A stretch of 64,000 nt of DNA from the NCBI RefSeq assembly GCF_001294205.1, contig NZ_LAQT01000010.1, forward strand, positions 124,001 through 188,000, written 5' to 3'. Source of the DNA: Amantichitinum ursilacus. GTDB lineage: Bacteria > Pseudomonadota > Gammaproteobacteria > Burkholderiales > Chitinibacteraceae. The notes beneath the pieces were generated by a model, which saw only the letters and a list, made by a program, of their open reading frames with translations, made no database searches and had not been told where the DNA came from. Made by a program: the position numbers and the translations under genes. Below, in pieces: positions 17,004 through 25,083 of this stretch; the stretch's first letter is position 1; each line of letters begins with the position of its first letter.

Positions 17004-17420
17004 ATGGCCAAACTGACGGAACAAGACATCCTCGCCTGGCACGGGCCGGAAGAGGATTACATGAATGCCGATCATCTGCAGTTCTTCCGTGAACTGTTGC
17101 TGAAAATGAAGACTGAGCTGCTGGCCAACGCCAACCAGACCAGCCAGCATTTGCAGGAACAGGAAGCCACGCCAGATCCTGCTGATCGCGCAACGCTGGA
17201 AGAAGAATACGCGCTGGAACTGCGCACCCGCGATCGTGAACGCAAACTGCTGCTTAAAATCGATTCGACGCTGCGCAAGCTCGACGACGGTTCTTACGGC
17301 TATTGCGAAGACACCGGCGAACCCATCGGCCTGGCGCGTTTGATGGCGCGTCCGACCGCATCGCTGTCGCTGGAGGCGCAAGAGCGTCGCGAGCGACTGA
17401 AACGCCAGTACGCGGACTGA
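17004..17420 (+). CDS. dksA: RNA polymerase-binding regulator DksA (one-cysteine form)
   Basis: DksA, 138 residues, acts with ppGpp in the RNA polymerase secondary channel. The coiled coil carries the tip 'PDPADRATLEEEYALELRTRDRERKLLLKIDSTLRKL', with the Asp and Ala of the D-x-A-D tip. The globular domain keeps a single cysteine, C101 in 'GYCEDTGEPIGLARLMARPTASLSLEAQE', where E. coli has four zinc cysteines. Such zinc-free forms occur in other proteobacteria. The terminator at 17433 follows the stop. Confidence 0.95.
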   Translation: MAKLTEQDILAWHGPEEDYMNADHLQFFRELLLKMKTELLANANQTSQHLQEQEATPDPADRATLEEEYALELRTRDRERKLLLKIDSTLRKLDDGSYGYCEDTGEPIGLARLMARPTASLSLEAQERRERLKRQYAD

Positions 17421-17432
17421 GTCCGTACGCTG

Positions 17433-17467
17433 CAACGCCTGCCGCCCCGGTTGCGGCGGGCGTTTTG
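17433..17467 (+). terminator. Terminator of dksA
   Basis: ACGCCTGCCGC, loop, GCGGCGGGCGT, then TTTGC. GC-rich stem with a short T-run, 13 nt after the dksA stop. Confidence 0.7.
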
Positions 17468-17470
17468 CGC

Positions 17471-17486
17471 CTTGTCGTTCGACAAG
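17471..17486. promoter_or_regulatory. Palindrome upstream of aroG
   Basis: CTTGTCG-TT-CGACAAG is a perfect 7-bp dyad 220 nt upstream of aroG. It could be a regulator site; it is unlike the E. coli TyrR box. No leader peptide rich in aromatic residues is seen in the 285-bp gap between dksA and aroG. Confidence 0.3.
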
Positions 17487-17705
17487 CGCATGCTGGCCAC
17501 GGCCGGCCTCCTACCTCTCCGGGCGCATGGCTTTACGCTGCGACCGTCTGTTTTAAACATTTGTCTGGCATGCACCGCAACGGGGCCACGCGCACCGCAT
17601 GCGTTCACGCTCTTGTCCGCAATCTACGCGCACGTTACTCTAGCGGTTCCCCCTTATTCATTTTGCGGTGCAACATATGCGCCGCGGCTGCCGCCCAGGA
17701 CCGTT

Positions 17706-18776
17706 ATGCAATACCAGACCGACGACGTGCGTATTCGTGAAATCAAGGAATTACTGCCGCCAGTAGCCATTCTGGAAAAGTATCCTGTCACCGAAACGGC
17801 ATCGGCCACTACCTTTGAATCGCGCCAGGCCATCCACAACATGCTGCGCGACGCGGATGATCGCCTGCTGGTCATCATCGGCCCCTGTTCTATTCACGAC
17901 CCGAAAGCGGCGCTGGAATATGGCCGTAAAATCAAGGTGTTGCGTGAGCAGTACAAAGACACGCTCGAAATCGTGATGCGCGTGTATTTTGAAAAGCCGC
18001 GGACGACGGTGGGCTGGAAAGGTCTGATCAACGACCCCTTCCTGAACGGCAGCTTTAATATCAACGAAGGCCTGCGCATCGCGCGCAAGTTGCTGCTGGA
18101 TCTGAACGACAGCGGCATGCCCACGGCGGGCGAATTCCTCGACATGATCACGCCGCAATACGTGGCTGACTTGATGAGCTGGGGCGCGATTGGCGCACGT
18201 ACCACTGAATCGCAAGTCCACCGCGAACTGGCTTCGGGCATTTCGTGCCCGGTCGGCTTCAAGAACGGTACCGATGGCAATCTCAAGATCGCCATCGACG
18301 CCATACGCGCCGCCTCGGTGCCGCATCACTTTCTGTCGGTGACCAAGATGGGCCATTCCGCCATCGTGTCCACCGGCGGCAACCCGGACTGCCACATCAT
18401 CCTGCGTGGCGGCAAAGAGCCCAACTACGACGCGCTGCATGTGCAAGCCGCGATGAAAGACCTGAGCGACGCCGGCCTCGAACCCAAGCTGATGGTCGAT
18501 TTCAGCCATGCCAACAGCCGCAAGGACTATCGCCGCCAGATTGAAGTCTCGGGCGAAGTCAGCGCGCAAATTGCGGAAGGCAACAAGGCCATCTTTGGTG
18601 TGATGATCGAAAGCCATCTGGTGGCCGGTCGCCAGGATCAGGTTGAGGGCCAGGAACTGTGCTACGGCCAGTCGATTACCGATGGTTGTATCGGCTGGGA
18701 TGACTCGGAAGCCGTGCTGCAGCAATTGTCCGACGCCGTGGCGCAACGCCGCGCGCTGGGGCAGGTGGGCCGCTAA
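17706..18776 (+). CDS. aroG: 3-Deoxy-7-phosphoheptulonate (DAHP) synthase, class I
   Basis: Condenses phosphoenolpyruvate and erythrose 4-phosphate, the first step of the shikimate pathway. The 356 residues match E. coli AroG/F/H (350-356): 'LLVIIGPCSIHDPKAALEYG' with the metal cysteine, 'MRVYFEKPRTTVGWKGLINDP', 'GARTTESQVHRELASG', 'HANSRKDYRRQ'. Start at ATG 17706 with AGGA nearby; the longer frame has no homology. Which aromatic amino acid inhibits it cannot be told with confidence from sequence alone. Confidence 0.95.
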   Translation: MQYQTDDVRIREIKELLPPVAILEKYPVTETASATTFESRQAIHNMLRDADDRLLVIIGPCSIHDPKAALEYGRKIKVLREQYKDTLEIVMRVYFEKPRTTVGWKGLINDPFLNGSFNINEGLRIARKLLLDLNDSGMPTAGEFLDMITPQYVADLMSWGAIGARTTESQVHRELASGISCPVGFKNGTDGNLKIAIDAIRAASVPHHFLSVTKMGHSAIVSTGGNPDCHIILRGGKEPNYDALHVQAAMKDLSDAGLEPKLMVDFSHANSRKDYRRQIEVSGEVSAQIAEGNKAIFGVMIESHLVAGRQDQVEGQELCYGQSITDGCIGWDDSEAVLQQLSDAVAQRRALGQVGR

Positions 18777-18814
18777 GCGCTTGCCTGATCGCCACTGCGC
18801 GTGTCGGTCAGAAT

Positions 18815-18841
18815 AAAGACGCCCTTCGGGGCGTTTTTTTA
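18815..18841 (+). terminator. Terminator of aroG
   Basis: ACGCCC-TTCG-GGGCGT with a UUCG tetraloop followed by seven T, 40 nt after the aroG stop. Confidence 0.9.
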
Positions 18842-18954
18842 TGTCCGGGCCGTAAGTGCATAAAGCGCCGACACAGAAAGCCTGAACCGCCTGACCTGGA
18901 CGCGGACGAAGCATGGTGTAACCTTCAATCCATGTTCTGCTAAACGGTCCCCTG

Positions 18955-20046
18955 ATGCCTTTACTGCCCATGCACCTGCTGGCGCTTAATCGAGACCCCA
19001 CTTTGCCGTGGCGGCAAGGCGTCTCGTCGGGGATTTCAGTGGCGGTGCCCGCGTTGATCGGGCTGGCGCAAAACGAACCCGTCGGGGCTTTGCTGGGGGC
19101 GATCGGCGGCCTGTATGCCAGCTTGCTGGATTATGGCGGCACCGCGCGCCACCGACTGGCCACGCAATCGTTCGGGCTGTGCGTGATTGTGGGCAGCGGC
19201 GCGCTCGGGCTATGGCTGGGGCCGCATCATGTGATGATGTTTTTGCTGCTGGGCTTGCTCACCTTTTGCATCGGCTGGATCGATGGCCTGGGTGTGGCCA
19301 TGGAAAACATCTTCCGCTTTGCCGCGCTGGCGCTGGTGCTGTACGCGTATATTCCCGCGCCACCGGGCGCCGCGTTTCTTTATCTGGTGATCGGCATCTG
19401 CATCGGCGTCGCCACGATCCTGATTGACGACCGGCTATATCCGCGCGCCGCCATGCCGCGGCAACACAACGGCCTGCGCAACGGTTTTCGCCTGGTACTG
19501 GCGGGCCACAGCGCAGGCGTGTGGCATGCGGTGGGCTTTTGTTTTACCTCGTGTGTCGCGCTGTGGCTGGCGCAGCATCTGCATTACGCGCGCCCGGCCT
19601 GGGTGATTGCGGTGGTGCTGTTTGTTACGCGACCCGATGGCATCGATAGCCTGACGCGGCTGTTTCGCAGCGTGTTTGGCGCTTTGGTGGGCGTCGGCCT
19701 GGCGTGGGCGGTGACGCGTTTAACGCCGCATACCTGGGCGCTGTATATGTGGGCGGTGCTGTTTGCCACGCTGCGGCCGATGGCGATGGTGCGTAATTTC
19801 TGGATTCACTACGCGCTGATGACCGCGATGCTGATGGTGCTGTTTGATATCTTGCTGCTGCCCGAGGGCCGTGGCGCGGAAGTCTCGATCTTGTGGATCC
19901 GGCTGCACGGCGTGCTATTGGGCTCGGGCATTGCACTGATCGGCATGGTGATCTTCAACCCACAAGCGCGCGGCTACTTTATCGATGAGATGCGGCAAAG
20001 CCCGATGCACCGCTGGCTGGCGCGCTCGCGCATCCGGCAAGACTAG
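18955..20046 (+). CDS. FUSC-family membrane protein (aromatic acid exporter type)
   Basis: A 363-residue membrane protein with two sets of about five to six hydrophobic segments separated by a short cytoplasmic loop, the FUSC/aromatic-acid-exporter architecture in a compact form. Conserved-looking parts are 'NEPVGALLGAIGGLYASLLDYGG', 'RPAWVIAVVLFVTRPDGIDSLTRLFRSVFGALVGVGLAWAV'. No membrane fusion partner gene is adjacent, so transport function and substrate are unproven. Start is ambiguous between ATG 18955 and 18970; neither has a strong ribosome site. It converges with the lipoyl-like gene. Confidence 0.65.
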   Translation: MPLLPMHLLALNRDPTLPWRQGVSSGISVAVPALIGLAQNEPVGALLGAIGGLYASLLDYGGTARHRLATQSFGLCVIVGSGALGLWLGPHHVMMFLLLGLLTFCIGWIDGLGVAMENIFRFAALALVLYAYIPAPPGAAFLYLVIGICIGVATILIDDRLYPRAAMPRQHNGLRNGFRLVLAGHSAGVWHAVGFCFTSCVALWLAQHLHYARPAWVIAVVLFVTRPDGIDSLTRLFRSVFGALVGVGLAWAVTRLTPHTWALYMWAVLFATLRPMAMVRNFWIHYALMTAMLMVLFDILLLPEGRGAEVSILWIRLHGVLLGSGIALIGMVIFNPQARGYFIDEMRQSPMHRWLARSRIRQD

Positions 20047-20057
20047 CGCATGCGGCG

Positions 20058-20546
20058 CTAGCGGCGGGCGTGCAGCAAATCGCGTACATGGCGCTCCACG
20101 TCGGGCGCTTCAATCTCGCCGCGCGCGCCGTGGCCCGCGACGGCGCTTAGATCCACCCCCAGCCGCGCCGCCAGTTGCGCGGCCGCCAGACTGACCACCA
20201 GATAGCCGCTGCGCGCCACGTGCGGATCGGAGAGCAAGGGCGGCTCGTCATCGCCCTCCACGACGGGCGGCGGCAGAATCTCCAGCCATTCGCCGTCTTC
20301 TTCTTCCACTTCCATCATCAGTAGCAAGCCTGATGACTCGACTGCATCGCCAATCTCGACCACAAAGCGGTCGACCAGGCCCGCGCCCGGCGCGCGGATT
20401 TCGATGCGCTGGCCATCCAGCAGCAGCGTCAGCAGCAATGCTTCGGCCAGCACCAGGCTGCCTGGCGTGGCATGCAGTTGCTGTACCGTGCCCGTGCCGG
20501 CAAATTCGGGAGCGCAAATCAGGTGAGTGGTCGTTTCTAGAGTCAT
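20058..20546 (-). CDS. Orphan lipoyl-like and E3-binding-like domain protein
   Basis: A 162-residue soluble protein with the layout of the front part of a 2-oxoacid dehydrogenase E2. Residues about 8-80 resemble a biotinyl/lipoyl domain ('IEIRAPGAGLVDRFVVEIGDAVESSGLLLMMEVEEEDG'), but the turn that should hold the lipoylated Lys reads L-L-D44-G45-Q46-R47, without lysine. Residues about 105-155 resemble a peripheral-subunit-binding domain ('AAAQLAARLGVDLSAVAGHGARGEIEAPDVERHVRD'). There is no catalytic acyltransferase domain and no dehydrogenase genes nearby. The function is unknown; a scaffold or decoy in an E2/E3 complex is only a guess. Confidence 0.6.
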   Translation of the reverse strand: MTLETTTHLICAPEFAGTGTVQQLHATPGSLVLAEALLLTLLLDGQRIEIRAPGAGLVDRFVVEIGDAVESSGLLLMMEVEEEDGEWLEILPPPVVEGDDEPPLLSDPHVARSGYLVVSLAAAQLAARLGVDLSAVAGHGARGEIEAPDVERHVRDLLHARR

Positions 20547-20857
20547 GAACTGGATAGCGGCTGGCGGGTCAGCAAATCAATATCAACGCAAAGCGCTTTG
20601 ATATGTACCAATATTCGCAATAGCTGGCGCCGTTAAGATAGCGCCGTTTTTGTTTGCAATGCGCGGCGTACTTGCCGTACCGCGCGAATGTCCGCCAGCA
20701 TACTGATCCATGGCGCGGCATGCACGCTTCTTCAGTCTGGCCGGTGTGTGCCGCCTGCTCCACGTGGAACAGCGCACCCATCGCCCCATCATGCCGCCAC
20801 AAACGGCTTAACAAACAGCAGTGCGAAGACATTGATCTGCGCGCGGAGAAACCTGTC
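20547..20857. other. Intergenic region upstream of ackA
   Basis: The 311 bp contain no supported gene. Seen here: a hairpin GGCGC...GCGCC followed by GTTTTTG (about 20625-20652), an imperfect GC-rich stem around 20659-20690, and a parS-like 16-mer at 20756-20771. The ackA ribosome site GGAG lies at the right end. Confidence 0.5.
20756..20771. promoter_or_regulatory. parS-like ParB-binding site
   Basis: TGCTCCACGTGGAACA differs from the perfect palindrome TGTTCCACGTGGAACA at one position. It lies 87 bp upstream of ackA in non-coding DNA. Confidence 0.7.
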
Positions 20858-22051
20858 ATGAACGAACTGATTTTGATCATTAACGCTGGCTCTTCCAGCA
20901 TCAAGTTTTCGTTGTTCGAACAAACCGCTGCGGACCCGGTGCTGCAGTTCAATGGTCAGGTGGATGGCATCTTTACCCAACCGCAGTTCAGCGCCAAAGA
21001 TGCAGCCGGCCAGAAAATCGCCAACGAACCGCTGCCGGCCGATGCGCCCAAGAGCCACGATACCGCGCTGCGCTACGTGCTGGACTGGCTGAAAGGCCAT
21101 ACCGAAGGCCGCAAACTGGCGGTGATTGGCCATCGCGTGGTGCATGGCGGTACCGGCTTTTCGCAGCCGGTGCGCGTAACGCCCGACGTAATCGCGCAAC
21201 TGGAACAAACCGTCCCGCTGGCGCCGCTGCATGCACCGCACAATATTGGTCCGATGAAGATTCTGGCCGGCCTGCTGCCCGATGTGCCGCAAGTGGCTTG
21301 TTTTGATACCGCTTTCCATCGCACCCAGCCCGAACTGAACCAGCTGTACGCGCTGCCGCTGGAACTGGCCGAGCGCGAAGGTCTGCGTCGCTGGGGCTTT
21401 CACGGTTTGTCGTACGAATATATCGCCAGCGTGCTGCCGCAGATCGACGCCAAAGCCGCGCAAGGCCGCACCGTGGTTTGCCACCTGGGCAATGGCGCAT
21501 CGATGGCGGCATTGCTGGGCAGCGTGTGTCAGTTGACCACCATGGGCTTTACCGCGCTGGAAGGCCTGCCGATGGGCACGCGTACCGGCACGCTGGACCC
21601 GGCGATTGTGCTGTTCCTGATGACGCATCTGAAGATGAACACAGCCGAGATCGAAACCCTGCTGTACAAGGAATCGGGCCTGCTGGGGCTGTCCGGCATT
21701 TCCAGCGATATGCGTGAACTGCACGCCAGCAACGATCCACGCGCCAAACTGGCGGTCGATTACTTTGCCAACCGCATCGTGCAACAAGTGGGCAGCCTGA
21801 GCGCGGCACTGCAAGGTCTGGATGCGCTCGTGTTTACCGCCGGTATTGGCGAAAACGACGAGCATGTGCGCGCCAGCGTGTGTAAAGCGCTGGGCTGGCT
21901 GGGCGTGGAACTGGACAAAGGTGTGAACAACACGCGCAGCAGCAAAGCGCGCCGCATCAGCACCGAGGCCAGTCGCGTCGCGGTCTACGTCATCCCCACC
22001 AATGAAGAGCTGATGATTGCGCGCCATGCCACGCGCGTTGTTGGTGCATAG
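20858..22051 (+). CDS. ackA: Acetate kinase
   Basis: AckA interconverts acetyl phosphate plus ADP and acetate plus ATP. The 397 residues match the family: 'LIINAGSSSIKFSLF' (N-terminal phosphate motif), 'VIGHRVVHGG', 'ACFDTAFH', 'RRWGFHGLSYEYI', 'HLGNGASMAAL', 'MGTRTGTLDP' and 'FTAGIGENDEHVR'. GGAG lies upstream of ATG 20858. No pta gene is adjacent. The upstream open frame to 20654 is not homologous. Confidence 0.96.
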   Translation: MNELILIINAGSSSIKFSLFEQTAADPVLQFNGQVDGIFTQPQFSAKDAAGQKIANEPLPADAPKSHDTALRYVLDWLKGHTEGRKLAVIGHRVVHGGTGFSQPVRVTPDVIAQLEQTVPLAPLHAPHNIGPMKILAGLLPDVPQVACFDTAFHRTQPELNQLYALPLELAEREGLRRWGFHGLSYEYIASVLPQIDAKAAQGRTVVCHLGNGASMAALLGSVCQLTTMGFTALEGLPMGTRTGTLDPAIVLFLMTHLKMNTAEIETLLYKESGLLGLSGISSDMRELHASNDPRAKLAVDYFANRIVQQVGSLSAALQGLDALVFTAGIGENDEHVRASVCKALGWLGVELDKGVNNTRSSKARRISTEASRVAVYVIPTNEELMIARHATRVVGA

Positions 22052-22096
22052 TTGGCGATCAACCCACTTTTGTTAAGTAAAACTACGTAAGTTAAT

Positions 22097-22124
22097 GTCC
22101 GATGCTTGTAGGTAAGCATCGGAC
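22097..22124. other. Perfect 11-bp hairpin after ackA
   Basis: GTCCGATGCTT, loop GTAGGT, AAGCATCGGAC. It is 45 nt after the ackA stop. No T-run follows on either strand, so it may protect the 3' end of ackA mRNA or be a binding site rather than a terminator. Confidence 0.6.
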
Positions 22125-22230
22125 AAACACTGCGTTCATCCGTCAAAAACGCCGCCCACCCGGCGGTCATAGACGTAGCGGCGACGGCCTGTTTATCCTG
22201 AATTTCCGCTCGGGAGGCCGTGATTTACTT

Positions 22231-22932
22231 ATGAATTTGCCGCTTCAACACACTACCGGTTCTACCCACACCAAGTGGCTGCTGGCGGGCTGTCGCACCT
22301 TGTGGCAGTACCCCATGCTTGCACTGGGCGTAACTATTCTGATTGGTGCGGCGCTGTGCATGCCTGCACTGCTCCCGACCGATGAACGCGCCAACCAGTG
22401 GTTTGTACCGATGCTGGTATCGGTACTGGGCTGGAGCATCGTCATGCCGTTGGCGTGGCGACATCAGCCCGCATTGGCGGGCCGCCCCGGCTGGCTGCGC
22501 TGGTGTGCCGCGATGCCATGGCTGGTGGCAATGGCCGTGCTGACGCAAAGCCTCAATCACTATATGAATACCCTGCCCGCCAGCACGCCGCTGCTGCCGG
22601 GCAAAACCATGATCGCCATCATGCTGTTCTTGCCTTGCTGGCTGTTTGCGCCGGTGCTGATCGTGCTGGACCAGGCGGGTGTGGTGGAGGCTTGTCTGAC
22701 TGCCTATCGCTTGTTCTGGCGCAATCTGGGCAGCGTAATCTGCAATCAGGGCGCGTTGCTGCTGGCATGGCTGTGCGTGCCTTTGTTGCTGGACAATCTG
22801 CTGTCCAGTGGCGCCAATCCCAGCTTGCGCGCCTGGGCGCCGTATCTGACGGCATCGGCGCACGCTTTGTTCTTTGTGCTGCTGCAAGCCAGCAACTATG
22901 AAGCCTGGCGCGACCGCTGCGGCGCGCCTTGA
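22231..22932 (+). CDS. Predicted multi-pass membrane protein
   Basis: A 233-residue protein with about six hydrophobic segments and short loops. It resembles, in size, layout and position, the membrane protein encoded next ('VLIVLDQAGVVEACLTAYRLFWRNLGSVICNQGALLLAWL' recalls 'PPLVIMRDMGTMGAMKTSYLAFWRNWLALLLSGL'), so the two may be distant paralogues of the BPSS1780 type. GGAGG lies 13 nt before ATG 22231, which is somewhat far. No function is recognised. Confidence 0.6.
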   Translation: MNLPLQHTTGSTHTKWLLAGCRTLWQYPMLALGVTILIGAALCMPALLPTDERANQWFVPMLVSVLGWSIVMPLAWRHQPALAGRPGWLRWCAAMPWLVAMAVLTQSLNHYMNTLPASTPLLPGKTMIAIMLFLPCWLFAPVLIVLDQAGVVEACLTAYRLFWRNLGSVICNQGALLLAWLCVPLLLDNLLSSGANPSLRAWAPYLTASAHALFFVLLQASNYEAWRDRCGAP

Positions 22933-23024
22933 ACCCGCCACACGCGTCGCCCCCGGCAAACCCGCTGTAGACAACCCTCCTGCTTACCACCAGGATGTCG
23001 GCGATACGACACAAGGAAAGCAGG

Positions 23025-23843
23025 ATGGACGACTCTGGTTTGATCATCGACACCACGCCGGAACCACGCAGGGTGCCGCTCAGCCACAGCTGGACGTGGA
23101 TACGCGATGCGCTAAAGCTATACAAACGACATATCGGCCGCTGGATGCTGATCAGCGTCAGCGTCATGGCGGTGCTGCTCACGCTGTCGGCCATCCCCTA
23201 TCTGGGCATCATCAGCCCCATCATCATGCCGCTGCTGCTGGGTGGCGCCGTCTGGTGCGCCCATCTGCAAGTCACCCAAGACCTGCCGCCGGATTTTCCC
23301 AATTTGCTGATCGGCCTGCGTAAACACACGCGTAGCCTGCTGGGCGTGGGCCTGCTATACGCCATTGGCGCAATGCTGATCATGATGGCCATCATGGCCG
23401 TGGTGGTGGCGCTGCTGCCGGGCCATGACGCCAGCGCGCTGCAATCCATGCAAAAAGCAGGCGAGCTGCCTGATCTGGGTGGCAACGGGTTCTGGATTGC
23501 CTTGTTGTTTGTGTTGGGCCTGATGCTGATCAACAGCATCTATTTCTTTGCGCCGCCGCTGGTCATCATGCGCGACATGGGCACCATGGGCGCGATGAAA
23601 ACCAGCTACCTGGCATTCTGGCGTAACTGGCTGGCGTTATTGTTGTCGGGTTTGATCCTGGTCGTTTTCATCATGGTGGCTTCGATGATACTGACCATTC
23701 CGACGCATCTGCTGGCCAGCATCAACCCCAACCTGAGCATGTTGCCCAGCCTGGTGTTATTGCTTGCGGTCATGCCGTTGACGTTTTTGCTTAACTACAC
23801 GTGCTATGCCGATGTGTTTAGCCCGGTAACCGCAGAAGGTTGA
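23025..23843 (+). CDS. BPSS1780-type membrane protein
   Basis: A 272-residue protein with about six membrane segments and a soluble N-terminus containing 'SHSWTWIRDALKLYKRHIGRWML', as in the betaproteobacterial BPSS1780 family of unknown function. The block 'GTMGAMKTSYLAFWRNW' is shared with the protein encoded upstream. ATG 23025 is preferred over 22995 because AAGGAAAG precedes it. The stop runs into the dgkA ribosome site, so the two are probably cotranscribed. Confidence 0.65.
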   Translation: MDDSGLIIDTTPEPRRVPLSHSWTWIRDALKLYKRHIGRWMLISVSVMAVLLTLSAIPYLGIISPIIMPLLLGGAVWCAHLQVTQDLPPDFPNLLIGLRKHTRSLLGVGLLYAIGAMLIMMAIMAVVVALLPGHDASALQSMQKAGELPDLGGNGFWIALLFVLGLMLINSIYFFAPPLVIMRDMGTMGAMKTSYLAFWRNWLALLLSGLILVVFIMVASMILTIPTHLLASINPNLSMLPSLVLLLAVMPLTFLLNYTCYADVFSPVTAEG

Positions 23844-23845
23844 TC

Positions 23846-24226
23846 GTGAAGGAAAGTCCGTTCAAAGGTAAAACCGGCGCGCAGCGCGTGCTGAATGCAT
23901 TGGGCTATTCGCTGGACGGCCTGGGCGCTGGCTGGCGCAACGAAGCCGCGTTCCGGCAAGTGGCCTTGCTGGCGGTGGCCGGCATTGTGATTTCGCTGTT
24001 TGTACCGCTGCAACCGTGGGCCCACGCCGCCGTCATTGGCAGCCATTTTCTGACCGTGATTGTGGAACTCCTCAACTCGGCGGTCGAAGCTGCGGTGGAC
24101 CACACTTCGCTGGAACGCCATGAGCTGGCAAAACGCGCCAAGGATCTGGGCAGCGCGGCGCAACTGGTCTGCCTGATCAACCTGGCGGCGATGTGGGTGA
24201 TGGCGTTGACGCATCTGCACGCATAA
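23846..24226 (+). CDS. dgkA: Diacylglycerol kinase (DgkA type)
   Basis: A 126-residue inner-membrane kinase with three helices that phosphorylates diacylglycerol from osmoregulated glucan synthesis. Conserved residues: 'RNEAAFRQVALLA' and 'VIVELLNSAVEAAVDHTSLERHELAKRAKDLGSAAQLV', carrying the active-site Glu and Asn. The start is taken as GTG 23846 with AGAAGG six nt upstream; TTG 23840 would overlap the previous stop. A bidirectional terminator follows. Confidence 0.92.
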   Translation: MKESPFKGKTGAQRVLNALGYSLDGLGAGWRNEAAFRQVALLAVAGIVISLFVPLQPWAHAAVIGSHFLTVIVELLNSAVEAAVDHTSLERHELAKRAKDLGSAAQLVCLINLAAMWVMALTHLHA

Positions 24227-24258
24227 CCGGACTGGCCAGTGACGGGCCAAACCAGCAA

Positions 24259-24295
24259 TAAAAAAGCGCTCGACGTGATATCGAGCGCTTTTTTT
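24259..24295. terminator. Bidirectional terminator dgkA / algR-like
   Basis: AAAAAGCGCTCGA, loop, TCGAGCGCTTTTTTT: a strong stem with A- and T-runs on both sides, between two convergent genes. Confidence 0.95.
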
Positions 24296-24327
24296 CGGGC
24301 TGAATTTCGAGAAAACCGTGTCAGCAA

Positions 24328-25083
24328 TTAACCGTTTTTCTTGAATTCCTTGATGACATGCTGCTGCCGACGGCTGACCGCCAAGCGTTCCGGCACATCT
24401 TTCAACACCGCCACCCAATGCGTTTCGCCGCCATTGGAAGGCATCTTTTCAAAGCCCACCAACGAATCTCGCGCCACCAGACAATTGCGGTGGATGCGCA
24501 CAAAGCGGCTGCCAAATTCTTCTTCCAGCCGGGTTAGCGAATCTTCCAGCAGATATTCGCGCTCGCGCGTGCGCAGCGTGATGTATTTCTGCTCGGCCTT
24601 CAGATAGCGCGCTTCGGCCACCGGAATCAAATGCAGGCGGCCGCGTTCCGTCACGCTGAAATGGCTACGCGCATGCGACGCTGGCTCGGCTTGCGCCTGG
24701 GCCGCGCGCATTTCAGCCACGCGGTTGAGCGCATCCAGCAGCCGTTCGCGGCGGATCGGCTTAAGCAGATAGTCCACAGCGCGCACTTCAAAGGCCGCAA
24801 CGCCGTACTCTTCGAACGCTGTGGCGAAGATCACAGCGGGCGGTTGCGACAGGCTTTGCAGTTCGCGCGCAAGTTCGATACCGCTCATTTGCGGCATCTG
24901 GATATCGATAATGGCGGCATCGGCGTCAGCCTCCGCCAGTTGGGCCAGTGCCGAAACCCCGTTGGTTGCGGTGCCCAGAATTTCAATCGGGCATTCGCTG
25001 GCACAGTCATGCAATACGTCTTCCAGCCTGCGCAGTGCAGGCATCTCGTCATCCACCAGAAAAAGGCGAAGCGGCGTCGTCAT
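24328..25083 (-). CDS. algR: LytTR response regulator, AlgR-like
   Basis: A 251-residue regulator with an N-terminal receiver domain (acidic pair 'VDDE', phosphoacceptor Asp in 'AAIIDIQMPQMSG', Lys in 'YLLKPI') and a C-terminal LytTR DNA-binding domain ('YLKAEQKYITLRTREREYLLEDSLTRLEEEFGSRFVRIHRNCLV'). In Pseudomonas AlgR controls type IV pili and alginate. Here it overlaps the sensor gene by 35 nt and lies 3 kb from a fimU-pilVWXY1E operon, which fits a role in pilus gene control (inferred). Start at ATG 25083. Confidence 0.85.
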   Translation of the reverse strand: MTTPLRLFLVDDEMPALRRLEDVLHDCASECPIEILGTATNGVSALAQLAEADADAAIIDIQMPQMSGIELARELQSLSQPPAVIFATAFEEYGVAAFEVRAVDYLLKPIRRERLLDALNRVAEMRAAQAQAEPASHARSHFSVTERGRLHLIPVAEARYLKAEQKYITLRTREREYLLEDSLTRLEEEFGSRFVRIHRNCLVARDSLVGFEKMPSNGGETHWVAVLKDVPERLAVSRRQQHVIKEFKKNG

